From a virus: 49,329 bases of DNA. Shown here piece after piece: positions 36,479-45,693 of the stretch (its first letter is position 1; every line of letters starts with the position of its first letter). The translations under genes were made by a program, and so were the position numbers. The DNA is taken from the IMG/VR virus record IMGVR_UViG_3300025122_005511, positions 1 through 49,329 of that record, one strand, 5' to 3'. The notes beneath the pieces were generated by a model, which worked only from the letters and a program-made list of their open reading frames with translations, searched no databases and was not told where the DNA came from.

Positions 36479-39456
36479 TGGGAAATATAGCCTGCGCGCC
36501 CTTTGAAAAGCCTATTCCTCTTCCTCTTGTTAAGAGTGTAGAGATTTTAGCCAGTGATGTAAATCCATCAATAACAAAACTCAAAATATTGCTTAGCCTG
36601 CAGGCGGTCAAAATTGAAGAAGGGCACTCCTTTGGCCTTTTTGTGGCATTAATTAATGATGACAAAGTGCTTAGTTTACTAAAGGAAAACCCATCGGCCC
36701 TAAAATACGAGATAGTTAATAAAGATACTCCTTCTACAAAATCCTCGATGATTAAAAAATATATTGGCGTTGAAGATTTTGTTACAGATGGAAAGATCAG
36801 ACATATAATAAACAAACGTGATGGAACCGGCGTTATAACCAAGGAATTAAGCATGGACGTAGATCTTTATCTTGCTGATGGTCAAAATTTATGGCTATAC
36901 TGCGTCGCTTACGAAATGGATAATGAAGCAGAAAATTTTAACGTCACAGCAACTCCGCAAAACAAAAAGTTTGCAATTGGTACTCCGGCGATAGAAACAA
37001 TAATGAGGAATGGCCACGCGATGCCCACCACTTATTTATATACTTTAGGGGACACGGTAGAAGGATATGGTACACGAGGAGATGTATGGGTGGGCCCTGT
37101 CCATCGAAAAGGGCGCACTTATATGGCCGGCGATCGCCATGACCCTTCAAAAGATCACCCGACACTTCAAAGACTTACAGTAAGCAATCAGAAGATTAAG
37201 GATTTACGACTTCTAAATCATATAGAAAATCTTAACTTAGATAATTTTACTATAAACATGAGAAATATTAATAAGACAGATTTCCGTAATTTTGAGAGGG
37301 TGAAGCAGATGGTAGGGAAGAGGTACTTCTCTAGGTTGCGATATTCTCGAAGTTCGACCGGGGATTTTAAGCTATGGTTTGCTTTGGATTATGATGCATT
37401 CATTAATGATCATTGCCGGCTAGCTAATGTGTTTACTAATAAGGGATCTTTGAGGTCGACTTACGCGGTTAGTAATATTACAGTTTTTAGGCAGAAGAAA
37501 GAGAATTACACGGACGGCTCCAAGTTGGCTTTCCATTTAAATGCGGAAAGTCAAAAGAAGGTTCTTGAATCCCCGATACGTATTGGAGATCTTAAGAAGG
37601 GAAACATTGTTCCCTTTAATACTTCAAAAGACGGTTTTGTAAATTTTTTGATTAACGATTCTCACATGAAACGAGACGAAATTAATATTTATGAATATAC
37701 GGTTAATTTTGAGTTTGTTGATAATAGTGCTTTGGTGGTCCACGAGATGGTACAAGCCTTAGAGCGAGAGTTCGTTAAGTTCCAGTCCTTTTTATCAAAT
37801 TTTGAGGCGCTAGGCAAAAAGAATTTCGACATACAAGAATATTTAAGAGCTAACGCTGGGGTAATTAAAACTAATGATTCGTGGCTTAAGCTGATAAATA
37901 AATTTGTTGCATCTGTTTGGTTCTTCTTTGGGCAAAGCGGCTTCGGCGGCCAAAAGCCAATCCTTTGGAAGAAGAACTTAACAACCATGGTTAACCCCAT
38001 GTCGGCGACCGAAGAATCTCTCAGGGAATTTACTGAGCTTATAAAAGATTATATAAATGATTTACAGTATTTGGTTTCGAAGTCCGCGGTGGGCAGAAGC
38101 GATGCCAAGTTTAGTGCAAGATCAAAAATTGGTTCTACACGTGACTTGGTAAGAAAAATCAAGTATACCCACGTTCCTAGACGAGTTCGAAAGCGCAGCG
38201 AAAACAATGTTGGTTTTGACTATCTTGGTTTAGGCGCTCACGCAGAAGAGTCGCCAACCTCTTTCACAAAAATTAGCTATGATTCATTGATCAATAGGTT
38301 AAATGGAGAATTACGAAAATACCAAGTTGGAAATCCAAATGTTCCCACAATTAATAAATATGGATTTTTATCTCCCTCTAGTATTCATACTCCATATGAA
38401 ATCCAGCCCACTACTCGATCAGACTTGGAGCTTTCTGACGGCCTTGTGATCTTGGACAACAAGGTCAACCCGGGTATCAACCTGTTTAGTGCCGACGGCG
38501 CTATAGCAGACTTAGATGTTAAGATATCTAAGATGCAGTGTATTCAGGGATCCGCGGGCATAACGTTTGAACCACTAAGAACCAGTCTGGTGGATTATGT
38601 TGAGGCCAGAAAGGAACCGGCCCCAGACCAAAAAGACGTTTCTTCCGAAGACTATCTTGCTATTGGTGGGTTTCCAGAAGAGATCACGGCTGCTGAAAGC
38701 CCAGTAAGCGCAAGTCAAGAGGCATCGCTCACTCAATTACAGTTTTCTAGAAGGGCCATTGAGGTGCTGGAAGCAGATTTGTCTGAGAGAATGCTAGACG
38801 GAATTGCTCAAAATTTTACCACTCCACGTTTAAGACGCACCACCGCGGTGGAGGGCTCATTGGCTTTAGCGCGCATAAAACAAAACATGGAGGAGTTTCT
38901 TGATATAAATTCTTTCCAAAGAGATATTAATTATAATTCCCTGGTAACTATACAATTTTTGGATGGTTACCAGCGGGGCGATATTCGACGCCCTCGATGG
39001 CGACAGTTATCTGAGGGACGTTTCAGGGAAATGAAAGCCGCAGGTAGTACGGTATTATGCAGACTAAGGCGGTGTCCGAGCATTACGGGGCATAACAGCT
39101 ATAGACTGAGCCGTTATAATTATTTGTTTATGTTACAGGCTGAAGAGGATTTTCAATCTGATGAAAATATTATAAAGACGTCATATAAGGCCCGCTATAG
39201 GAAATATTATAAGAGTATGACTCATACGAATAGAGGCACTACCACCAATATCAATCGTGGCGCTGCCAACTACGGCCCCGAGTATTGTGTTTCTGGCGCT
39301 ATGATTTTCAAGATAAAGTCTATAAGAATCAGAAAAGCATCGCGGTTGCGCGGCCGCCGAGTTACTGTCGCATCTGATAAGGGTCCTCCTGCGACCAAGG
39401 GCGCGCCTCCCACAAAATCGATGAAGCAGTTTACTGACGCAGGAGAGTCGTATTAA
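36478..39456 (+). CDS. Large virion protein (992 residues), function unknown
   Basis: A 992-residue protein starting MGNIACAPFEKPIPLPL. I chose ATG 36478 because GAGGAG at 36464-36469 lies eight bases upstream; the in-frame GTG at 36472 sits too close to that site. The N-terminal ~170 residues look beta-rich; a helical middle (HEMVQALEREFVKFQSFLSNFEAL, ~425-450) is followed by an aromatic stretch (ASVWFFFGQSGFGGQK). The C-terminus is strongly basic (IRIRKASRLRGRRVTV), suggesting contact with an acidic partner or DNA. It lies in the structural block, so a virion role is probable. No family recognised. Confidence 0.65.
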   Translation: MGNIACAPFEKPIPLPLVKSVEILASDVNPSITKLKILLSLQAVKIEEGHSFGLFVALINDDKVLSLLKENPSALKYEIVNKDTPSTKSSMIKKYIGVEDFVTDGKIRHIINKRDGTGVITKELSMDVDLYLADGQNLWLYCVAYEMDNEAENFNVTATPQNKKFAIGTPAIETIMRNGHAMPTTYLYTLGDTVEGYGTRGDVWVGPVHRKGRTYMAGDRHDPSKDHPTLQRLTVSNQKIKDLRLLNHIENLNLDNFTINMRNINKTDFRNFERVKQMVGKRYFSRLRYSRSSTGDFKLWFALDYDAFINDHCRLANVFTNKGSLRSTYAVSNITVFRQKKENYTDGSKLAFHLNAESQKKVLESPIRIGDLKKGNIVPFNTSKDGFVNFLINDSHMKRDEINIYEYTVNFEFVDNSALVVHEMVQALEREFVKFQSFLSNFEALGKKNFDIQEYLRANAGVIKTNDSWLKLINKFVASVWFFFGQSGFGGQKPILWKKNLTTMVNPMSATEESLREFTELIKDYINDLQYLVSKSAVGRSDAKFSARSKIGSTRDLVRKIKYTHVPRRVRKRSENNVGFDYLGLGAHAEESPTSFTKISYDSLINRLNGELRKYQVGNPNVPTINKYGFLSPSSIHTPYEIQPTTRSDLELSDGLVILDNKVNPGINLFSADGAIADLDVKISKMQCIQGSAGITFEPLRTSLVDYVEARKEPAPDQKDVSSEDYLAIGGFPEEITAAESPVSASQEASLTQLQFSRRAIEVLEADLSERMLDGIAQNFTTPRLRRTTAVEGSLALARIKQNMEEFLDINSFQRDINYNSLVTIQFLDGYQRGDIRRPRWRQLSEGRFREMKAAGSTVLCRLRRCPSITGHNSYRLSRYNYLFMLQAEEDFQSDENIIKTSYKARYRKYYKSMTHTNRGTTTNINRGAANYGPEYCVSGAMIFKIKSIRIRKASRLRGRRVTVASDKGPPATKGAPPTKSMKQFTDAGESY

Positions 39457-39457
39457 A

Positions 39458-42175
39458 ATGGGAGTTTATAAAGATTCTACAATTTTGGTTGATGATGGAA
39501 TAATTGGTATTCGCCGACGCCGAAGTAATCGGCAAGGAAAATACTATAGACATCCTTTGGTTAGAAATTACTGGGGCCCCGCTGATCAGTTCCGAGGAGC
39601 TCAAGGATATTATTTTGCGAAAGGATCATATAGAAAACAGCCTCGCCTCTTTAATTTTAGTCGACATCCTTGGTGGGCAAAAAATATTAGGCGCCCGCTA
39701 AAGTTAGCCGGCGGCGGCAGATTCACAAATTCATCATTTACTGTGTATTTTAATAACAGAAATTGGAATCTTGCCAATCGGCGCAAAACGAAAGTTTTAA
39801 ATAATTATTTGTCGCAGCCGACCACCGACGCCGTGTCCGGTGATCCAAATTTTTATCAGTATTTGGCGGGCAATTTAGGAGAGTCCAGCTATTATAAAAA
39901 TTATTATTTAAAACGATGGAAGAAAATAGCAAGATTCCGTCCCCTAATAAAACTAGATACTGAGTATACTGACCACCTTACTTTATATCGAAAGCCTCCT
40001 CTCGACGATGAAGCCCTCGAAAAAAGTGATTATAATGTAGCAGTTAATTCGTTTTATAATTTCTATCTTGATACGATGCCGCCTTATGAGAGCGTAGTAG
40101 CCGCCGGAGGCCGCGGCATTGAACTGGTACTTCCAAACCTGTATATGCTTGAATCAGATATCCACAATACAGCTAGTGTAAACTACACCGATCAGTTAAC
40201 GTTAAATAACGCCAGTAGTTTTTATGATGGTCCGGAACTCGATGTTTGGTTCCTAGAACAAAACCAAACGTCCACCGAATCCGGCAAAGCATACTTTCAG
40301 CAATTTTCAGAAGCCCTGAGTGCAGCAAATAATGGTGGCGCTATAGGCTCTATTAAAGACGAGTTTGATTCGCGATTTAAAAATGTTGCTATTTTATATC
40401 CTGACCTTGAAATTTTAAAAAAATATAACATACGTGATGACCGGGGAACACCCGGTGATACATCGGATGATATTAAGGCAACAGCTTTTTATCCTTTTTA
40501 TAATGAAGTAATCGTTGGCTTTGATCGCGACGACATTGCGGGCATTGGTGGAAAGCCAGCAAGCTTTTCATTTTTTACTTCTTTGTTCGCATCCAAACTA
40601 GACGCGGACCATGTACGAAGTTTTATAGTATTTATGCAGCTGTATATTATTGAGAACATGCGGAATGGCGACGTTACCAACTCAGGGTATCAAGCTTTTC
40701 TTAGAGAATCAATCAATGGGCAAGGGAGAGTAAGAGATAGTGTTGTTTCAATGGGGGACAGGAGCGACACCGTGTTCAATTTGGGTGATTTTTTGTATGC
40801 ACTCAAAAATCATGAATTAGATTATCTCTTAGGTGTTTATAATGAATCCAAAGAAGAGATGGCAGAGGGATCAAATTATACCATTTTACGTGAGTGGGAA
40901 AAAGAAGATCTTTTTAAATTAAATATTAAAGACGCTATCAAAGTAGCGGACAGTGAAATGTTGCAGGATGCTTTAGAAGAGCGCCGCCGATCTTTGAAAG
41001 AAGTTTATGATAATATGGAAGCCCCTAGTGAAACTCTTATGTATTTAATTGAAAAGAGAGACACAGCGACATTAGCTCCTGGCGGCGGAGAACCAATACA
41101 AACCATAATGATTTCAAAAGATGTTGTTTACAGTGAATTATTGCGGTATATAGACACTCAAGTTCGTTATGGAGCAAAATATCAATACAGTATAAAACAG
41201 GTAAGAATGATATTTGGTAACACATATACCTATGATGGCATAAGTTTTGAATTTGGTACAAAAAAGGTGGGACAAGGGAAAGCAGTCGGAAATGCACTAG
41301 GATTTATTTATCCAGCAGGCCAAGCATATACAGGCGTCGCGGTTAATGGCGGCACCCCTGACCGCGAGTATAACTACTTGGAACCAGGGGACTCTCAAAA
41401 CCCAGCGCAGTCCCAAGTTGGCCATTTTATTTTTAAGCTCTCAGCAGAAAGATCCAATTTGCTGCTTACGAATAATGAGCTTCCTGCTACACGTGCGTCT
41501 GCGCCTTCATCCCTGTTGGGTAAATATTATAGAGCCATTAGAGAAGGGGCTGCAGACTTATCTGGATTAATTATAGAGTTGCATGCTGGCTTCGGCACTA
41601 ACGGGGCTGACGATGGTGGAATGACGGCTTTTGATATAAAAATCCCGGACGTCATTGGTTCCATGAGCAACGCCGAACTTGCGCAACCCTATGAGGAGGA
41701 AATAGGAGAAGTTCAAAGTGCGCTTCCGCTTTATAGGCAAGCAATTGATATATTGGTGGGCAACGCTGGAGGCGGCCAGGGCGCCCTAGAATCCGTAGTT
41801 GATGAAATCAGTAATGGTTTTAGAAGGATGATAGAAGATGGCCAGAAGGCAAAAGTTAACGGCTTGCTAGCTGAGATGAGACATATACGGGACACTTTTG
41901 TTACTACGGCATCTGGCGCAGGGGGGTCAACATCTTTAGGAGTAAATGATGCAAGATCCCAAGCTGCGCGCAGCATATATAATTCCGTCGACCTTAAAGT
42001 AAGAGAGACTTTGACCACAGAGGTTCCCACTATCCCAGAATCTGAAGAGACAGACCTTACAAATCCGCTTCTCAAGGAGGTCTTGGGTTCTCCGTCCGCG
42101 GTGGAGCAGAAAGAACTGGCTACCACATTTAAGGGCGCCAAGGGCAAACGCGGTATGAAGATGAGGTTTCAATAA
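39458..42175 (+). CDS. Large virion protein (905 residues) with basic aromatic N-terminus, function unknown
   Basis: A 905-residue protein. The first ~130 residues are rich in Arg, Lys, Tyr and Trp (IGIRRRRSNRQGKYYRHPL, NFSRHPWWAKNIRRPLK), quite unlike the acidic remainder. Later parts include helical segments (LKEVYDNMEAPSETLMYLIEKRD; FRRMIEDGQKAKVNGLLAEMRHIRD) and a Lys/Arg-rich end (FKGAKGKRGMKMRF). AGGAGAG lies about a dozen bases before the ATG. It is packed between structural candidates with gaps of one and three bases. I do not recognise it; the alternating charge suggests an assembly interface. Confidence 0.65.
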   Translation: MGVYKDSTILVDDGIIGIRRRRSNRQGKYYRHPLVRNYWGPADQFRGAQGYYFAKGSYRKQPRLFNFSRHPWWAKNIRRPLKLAGGGRFTNSSFTVYFNNRNWNLANRRKTKVLNNYLSQPTTDAVSGDPNFYQYLAGNLGESSYYKNYYLKRWKKIARFRPLIKLDTEYTDHLTLYRKPPLDDEALEKSDYNVAVNSFYNFYLDTMPPYESVVAAGGRGIELVLPNLYMLESDIHNTASVNYTDQLTLNNASSFYDGPELDVWFLEQNQTSTESGKAYFQQFSEALSAANNGGAIGSIKDEFDSRFKNVAILYPDLEILKKYNIRDDRGTPGDTSDDIKATAFYPFYNEVIVGFDRDDIAGIGGKPASFSFFTSLFASKLDADHVRSFIVFMQLYIIENMRNGDVTNSGYQAFLRESINGQGRVRDSVVSMGDRSDTVFNLGDFLYALKNHELDYLLGVYNESKEEMAEGSNYTILREWEKEDLFKLNIKDAIKVADSEMLQDALEERRRSLKEVYDNMEAPSETLMYLIEKRDTATLAPGGGEPIQTIMISKDVVYSELLRYIDTQVRYGAKYQYSIKQVRMIFGNTYTYDGISFEFGTKKVGQGKAVGNALGFIYPAGQAYTGVAVNGGTPDREYNYLEPGDSQNPAQSQVGHFIFKLSAERSNLLLTNNELPATRASAPSSLLGKYYRAIREGAADLSGLIIELHAGFGTNGADDGGMTAFDIKIPDVIGSMSNAELAQPYEEEIGEVQSALPLYRQAIDILVGNAGGGQGALESVVDEISNGFRRMIEDGQKAKVNGLLAEMRHIRDTFVTTASGAGGSTSLGVNDARSQAARSIYNSVDLKVRETLTTEVPTIPESEETDLTNPLLKEVLGSPSAVEQKELATTFKGAKGKRGMKMRFQ

Positions 42176-42178
42176 AAA

Positions 42179-43498
42179 ATGGCCATTAAATCGATCAGTT
42201 GGTACCTCGACATAGAAGAGTTTTTGGCGGGTAAATTATATAATTCTTTTTCCGCGGGCCCACTCGCTCGATCTTGGGATGATGAGGGAGATACTTCTAG
42301 CAAATTTATGTCCATTCAAGAATTAGTAGACGAGATAAACGAGCTTTTTGATGAAGTTTGGGACGATGGCGACGGTGACACCAAAAACCTGTATGAAGTA
42401 GTGCCCACCTTGATTCAGTCATCTGAGACATACGCTTCAGCAACCGGCGGACAGGCAGCCATTAAGTTTGTATTCAGAAGGTCTTACCCTATCTACCCTC
42501 TGGAAGAGGCCTCTTCTCATACCTTTAGAATAGCGTTGCGCACAGGTGCTCACGGATCCGAAACTTTCCAGCCAGAAGAACCACAGTCACCGGCAGCCAC
42601 GATTACCTATACCAATAAAAGCAATATTAGATCTACAACTTTGCCGTATTGGTCAACTACTGCGATGGTAACTGATAAGCCGCCGATAGCTCCGGACGTT
42701 GTATTCGTTCCGTTTTTGGGGATTAGCAACAAACTTTTATTATTACTAGACGGAAATATGGGAAACCTAGATCTTAAGCCAATTATAATCAAGAATTCTG
42801 ATGTTAGTTTTTTGGTGGATGAGCTTTATTCTCAATTAAAACTTTCTGTAGCGCACCACGAAGCTGTAAGCTTTTTGAATAAAAGTAACATTACACTAAA
42901 CTACAAGAGCGATGACCCCATAACAAGATATCAAATTTTTAGGACCACTACAAAACCTCGTACTTATAGTGATTATAATACTGCTAATAATCCTATTGCT
43001 ACAGTCAAAGAAATGATAGCTACCGGAAAGCCCTCGTCCCCGGCGACATATATTAGCACCATTAGGCCAAACGTTAAATATTATTATTGTGTAAGAGGAA
43101 TTGATATCCACGGCAATATATCTAATCCTACTGAAGTATTCGAGGTGGAGATGGTGGACAATAATGGCCAGCTATACTACACCCTCAGCGTTCTTGATAT
43201 GGATGTCCCGCCCCCAAGAGTATTCGCCTCGCCCGGGCGCCGTTTTATTTATATAGCGCCCGCAGATCAACAAAAGGTATTTAATAGAACAACTTTTGAT
43301 GAATCAAATGAAGTGAAAGAGCAACCACAAAATATAAAATTAACTGATTTACCTCCACCAAATGTGTTAGGATACTTAGAAGAAGACGGACAATCCGTGT
43401 GGGATAAGAAATTTAAAATTAGAGTAACCAGTGCCAAAACTGGAAAGAAGTTTGATTTGAACATTACGGTTAAAAATAGTGGAGTTACTAATCCGTAG
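42179..43498 (+). CDS. Virion protein with fibronectin-III-like region
   Basis: A 439-residue protein. Residues ~235-325 look like a fibronectin type III domain: ITRYQIFRTTTKPRTYSDY, then YISTIRPNVKYYYCVRGIDIHGNIS and PTEVFEVEMV, with the usual 'Y-x-x-R-xxD-xxGN-S' ending of an FN3 strand pair. The N-terminal part (SWYLDIEEFLAGKL, DEINELFDEVWDDGDGD) is acidic and helical. FN3 modules are common in phage tail proteins and often act as spacers or weak carbohydrate binders. Position in the structural block supports a tail accessory protein. Confidence 0.6.
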   Translation: MAIKSISWYLDIEEFLAGKLYNSFSAGPLARSWDDEGDTSSKFMSIQELVDEINELFDEVWDDGDGDTKNLYEVVPTLIQSSETYASATGGQAAIKFVFRRSYPIYPLEEASSHTFRIALRTGAHGSETFQPEEPQSPAATITYTNKSNIRSTTLPYWSTTAMVTDKPPIAPDVVFVPFLGISNKLLLLLDGNMGNLDLKPIIIKNSDVSFLVDELYSQLKLSVAHHEAVSFLNKSNITLNYKSDDPITRYQIFRTTTKPRTYSDYNTANNPIATVKEMIATGKPSSPATYISTIRPNVKYYYCVRGIDIHGNISNPTEVFEVEMVDNNGQLYYTLSVLDMDVPPPRVFASPGRRFIYIAPADQQKVFNRTTFDESNEVKEQPQNIKLTDLPPPNVLGYLEEDGQSVWDKKFKIRVTSAKTGKKFDLNITVKNSGVTNP

Positions 43499-43542
43499 GA
43501 ACAAATGCTATTTGATAACTATTTAATAGGAGAGGAAAAAAT
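43499..43542 (+). promoter_or_regulatory. Intergenic leader with strong ribosome-binding site
   Basis: One of the few real gaps in the structural block. It holds the 11-base palindrome CTATTTAATAG (43519-43529) and the ribosome-binding site AGGAGAGG (43528-43535) seven bases before the ATG at 43543. The AT-rich palindrome could be a small operator or part of a promoter, but no standard -35/-10 pair is visible. Confidence 0.35.
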
Positions 43543-44496
43543 ATGGGATTCTTGCAAAACGATGGCGACATCATACTCGATGCCGTTTTAACTGATACAG
43601 GGAGAATGAGGCTAGCCAAAGGTGACGGCAGCTTCAGGATTTCTAAGTTCGCTTTAGGCGACGACGAGATTAACTATGGTCTGTACGATAAAAACAACAC
43701 TAGTGGCTCGGCATATTACGACTTAACCGTTCTTCAGACGCCAGTCTTGGAGGCATTCACCAATAATACATCAACCATGAAATCAAAACTGATTTCAATT
43801 AACCGTAATGATATTCTATATCTTCCGGTGTTAGAACTGTACACTACAGCCGGAAAGGGATCCGCAAAGAACGCCAACGGTGCTTTCAATGTTGCCGTTG
43901 ATAAAAATACAATCGATACTTTGGTCACGCCGGGTACTGGTATTTTGAATGGCTTTAAACCAAATGATGATGTTTCAAGGGTTGAAGTCCACCAGGGGCT
44001 GGATACTACTGAGCTATCTAATGAAGAGCCGCTTGCACGTGATCTCGTAGAGGTCGCTTATATCGTTGAGATCGATAATAGGTTTGGCGCAATCTTCCCG
44101 CCTCCTGGCGGGGTTTCTAATACGGTGCTTGAAACGGACACCCAGTCCCCAGCAGCGACTCCGTCGTTTATTGATGACGATAATATTGCTTCTTATTATT
44201 TTACTTTAAGAAATACCAATGGGTTTGTTGCGAACTTGGGAGGCACTGAAGACTCTTCAATTGCTGGACCACGCGGCACCAAGCTGGGTTTCCGCATCAT
44301 GTCTAGCCTAGAGTTGAGAACGAGTGATTATTTATTTACGCAACTCGGAACCCTTGCGGCGTCGGCATTGTCGAATGATGCGGGGACCAATTTAACTGCA
44401 TCTAATTATCGTTTTATTGATACGACAGTGCGTGTTACAGGTGTTAACACGGGTTACAGGATTGATATTCCATTACGATTTGTTAGATCGGTATAA
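43543..44496 (+). CDS. Virion structural protein with LD-LT-G N-terminal domain, paralogue B
   Basis: A 317-residue protein starting MGFLQNDGDIILDAVLTDTG, then RMRLAKGDGSFRISKFALG and DDEINYGLYD. This N-terminus aligns with that of the gene at 35333-36478, so the two are paralogues flanking four large genes. The rest is beta-rich with Thr/Asn stretches. It is preceded by a strong ribosome-binding site and may be highly expressed. I infer a tail or fibre-base role from context and from resemblance to structural proteins of marine T4-related phages. Confidence 0.65.
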   Translation: MGFLQNDGDIILDAVLTDTGRMRLAKGDGSFRISKFALGDDEINYGLYDKNNTSGSAYYDLTVLQTPVLEAFTNNTSTMKSKLISINRNDILYLPVLELYTTAGKGSAKNANGAFNVAVDKNTIDTLVTPGTGILNGFKPNDDVSRVEVHQGLDTTELSNEEPLARDLVEVAYIVEIDNRFGAIFPPPGGVSNTVLETDTQSPAATPSFIDDDNIASYYFTLRNTNGFVANLGGTEDSSIAGPRGTKLGFRIMSSLELRTSDYLFTQLGTLAASALSNDAGTNLTASNYRFIDTTVRVTGVNTGYRIDIPLRFVRSV

Positions 44497-44512
44497 TAGA
44501 GAAGGATAAACG

Positions 44513-45685
44513 ATGGCTACTACATTTAAGACTTTGCGCTCCAAAGACGTTGTTTCAACTAGGACCATGCTGCATGAGGCGATTCCGATTACTGGAACGA
44601 TCATTTCGGGAACCTATGCCGACTTGAATATCAAAAACTATTCTCATGGAATTTTTCAATCTGTTTTTGATTACCCATATTTAAGTTCTTCGGCAAATCA
44701 TATTTTTGATATGTCGGCAGGATATGCTTCTGGCTCGTCTCTCTCTGGCTCTGGCTTCCTCCAGAACGCCAAAAAAGTTAATATCTATAATGAGTTATCT
44801 CAGATTTTAGTTGGTTTTGATGAAACTGGGTCTGTGAGGAATTTCGACAAGGACGGAGATCTTACGGGCGGCGACAAGCTTAGAGAAGTATTCTTCTTAA
44901 ACTTTACGCGCTTGCTTCAAAAAGACGAAGTCAAAAAGGGGAGCTTTAGTCTAGAGCTAGGCACGAGCGGCTCGATATTAAATCCTTTTGCGACAAGGGT
45001 CACACTATCAGACATTAGTGGCGCCACGGCGTATAAGGTCAATTCCCCAGCTGGTGAATATGGAATTTTGTATGCCAACAATAGCGTCGGCACAACTCTG
45101 AAGAATGCCGATACGGTCACTCAAACAAAGGCTGGGCTAATTTTTTATCAAGCCGGCATCGCGGTGGTTACAGCCTCTATCTTTTCTGGCTCGTTCCCCG
45201 ACACCGTTATGACGGACGGCGACACCGCCGGCGGCACCTGCGATAACGACGGGCTCGGCCTTCTATCGTCGTCTATTTCGGGCACCCTCTTCGACGGCCG
45301 CCCATCCGCATCGCCTACGGTGCCGATGATCAGCGGCACTAATGATATTAATGATATCTTAAGCGCATCAGCAATCTCTGGTACGTGTGATATTCTAAGA
45401 CATCGTTTATATAATATCCAATTCAATAACACAACCGAACTGAATTCTACGATTTACTTCTGCCGGGCCAATCATAACGAGTTTAATTATTCATCTAATC
45501 CTACTTATCTTAGTGCTAGTAAGTTAGTTGTAAAGAACAATTCGCAAGACACACCCGTATCATATGCGACTTCTGTAGGAATGTATTCGCCCGATAATGA
45601 ATTGTTGGCCGTTGCAAAACTGTCTGAGCCGATGAAGAAGGACCCGTCAAATGAGTTTACAATTAGGGTACGTTTGGATTATTAG
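44513..45685 (+). CDS. Virion structural protein, paralogue 1 of a tandem pair
   Basis: A 390-residue Ser/Gly/Thr-rich, beta-rich protein. Its last ~70 residues (NEFNYSSNPTYLSASKLVV, then YATSVGMYSPDNELLAVAKLSEPMKK and EFTIRVRLDY) line up with the end of the next gene, so the two genes are tandem relatives with diverged N-terminal parts. AGAAGGA lies ahead of the start. The shared C-terminus (NPTYL ... NELLAVAKxxxPxKK ... LDY) is familiar from structural proteins of large marine phages. A fibre, whisker or baseplate-peripheral role is likely but not proven. Confidence 0.65.
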   Translation: MATTFKTLRSKDVVSTRTMLHEAIPITGTIISGTYADLNIKNYSHGIFQSVFDYPYLSSSANHIFDMSAGYASGSSLSGSGFLQNAKKVNIYNELSQILVGFDETGSVRNFDKDGDLTGGDKLREVFFLNFTRLLQKDEVKKGSFSLELGTSGSILNPFATRVTLSDISGATAYKVNSPAGEYGILYANNSVGTTLKNADTVTQTKAGLIFYQAGIAVVTASIFSGSFPDTVMTDGDTAGGTCDNDGLGLLSSSISGTLFDGRPSASPTVPMISGTNDINDILSASAISGTCDILRHRLYNIQFNNTTELNSTIYFCRANHNEFNYSSNPTYLSASKLVVKNNSQDTPVSYATSVGMYSPDNELLAVAKLSEPMKKDPSNEFTIRVRLDY

Positions 45686-45693
45686 GATATGGA

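Noticed and set aside
36279-36854. 191-codon open frame on the - strand
   Set aside because: It spans the junction of two convincing + strand genes with good ribosome-binding sites and encodes no recognisable motif.
41731-42147. 138-codon open frame on the - strand
   Set aside because: It is a shadow of the 905-residue gene; no ribosome-binding site or motif supports it.
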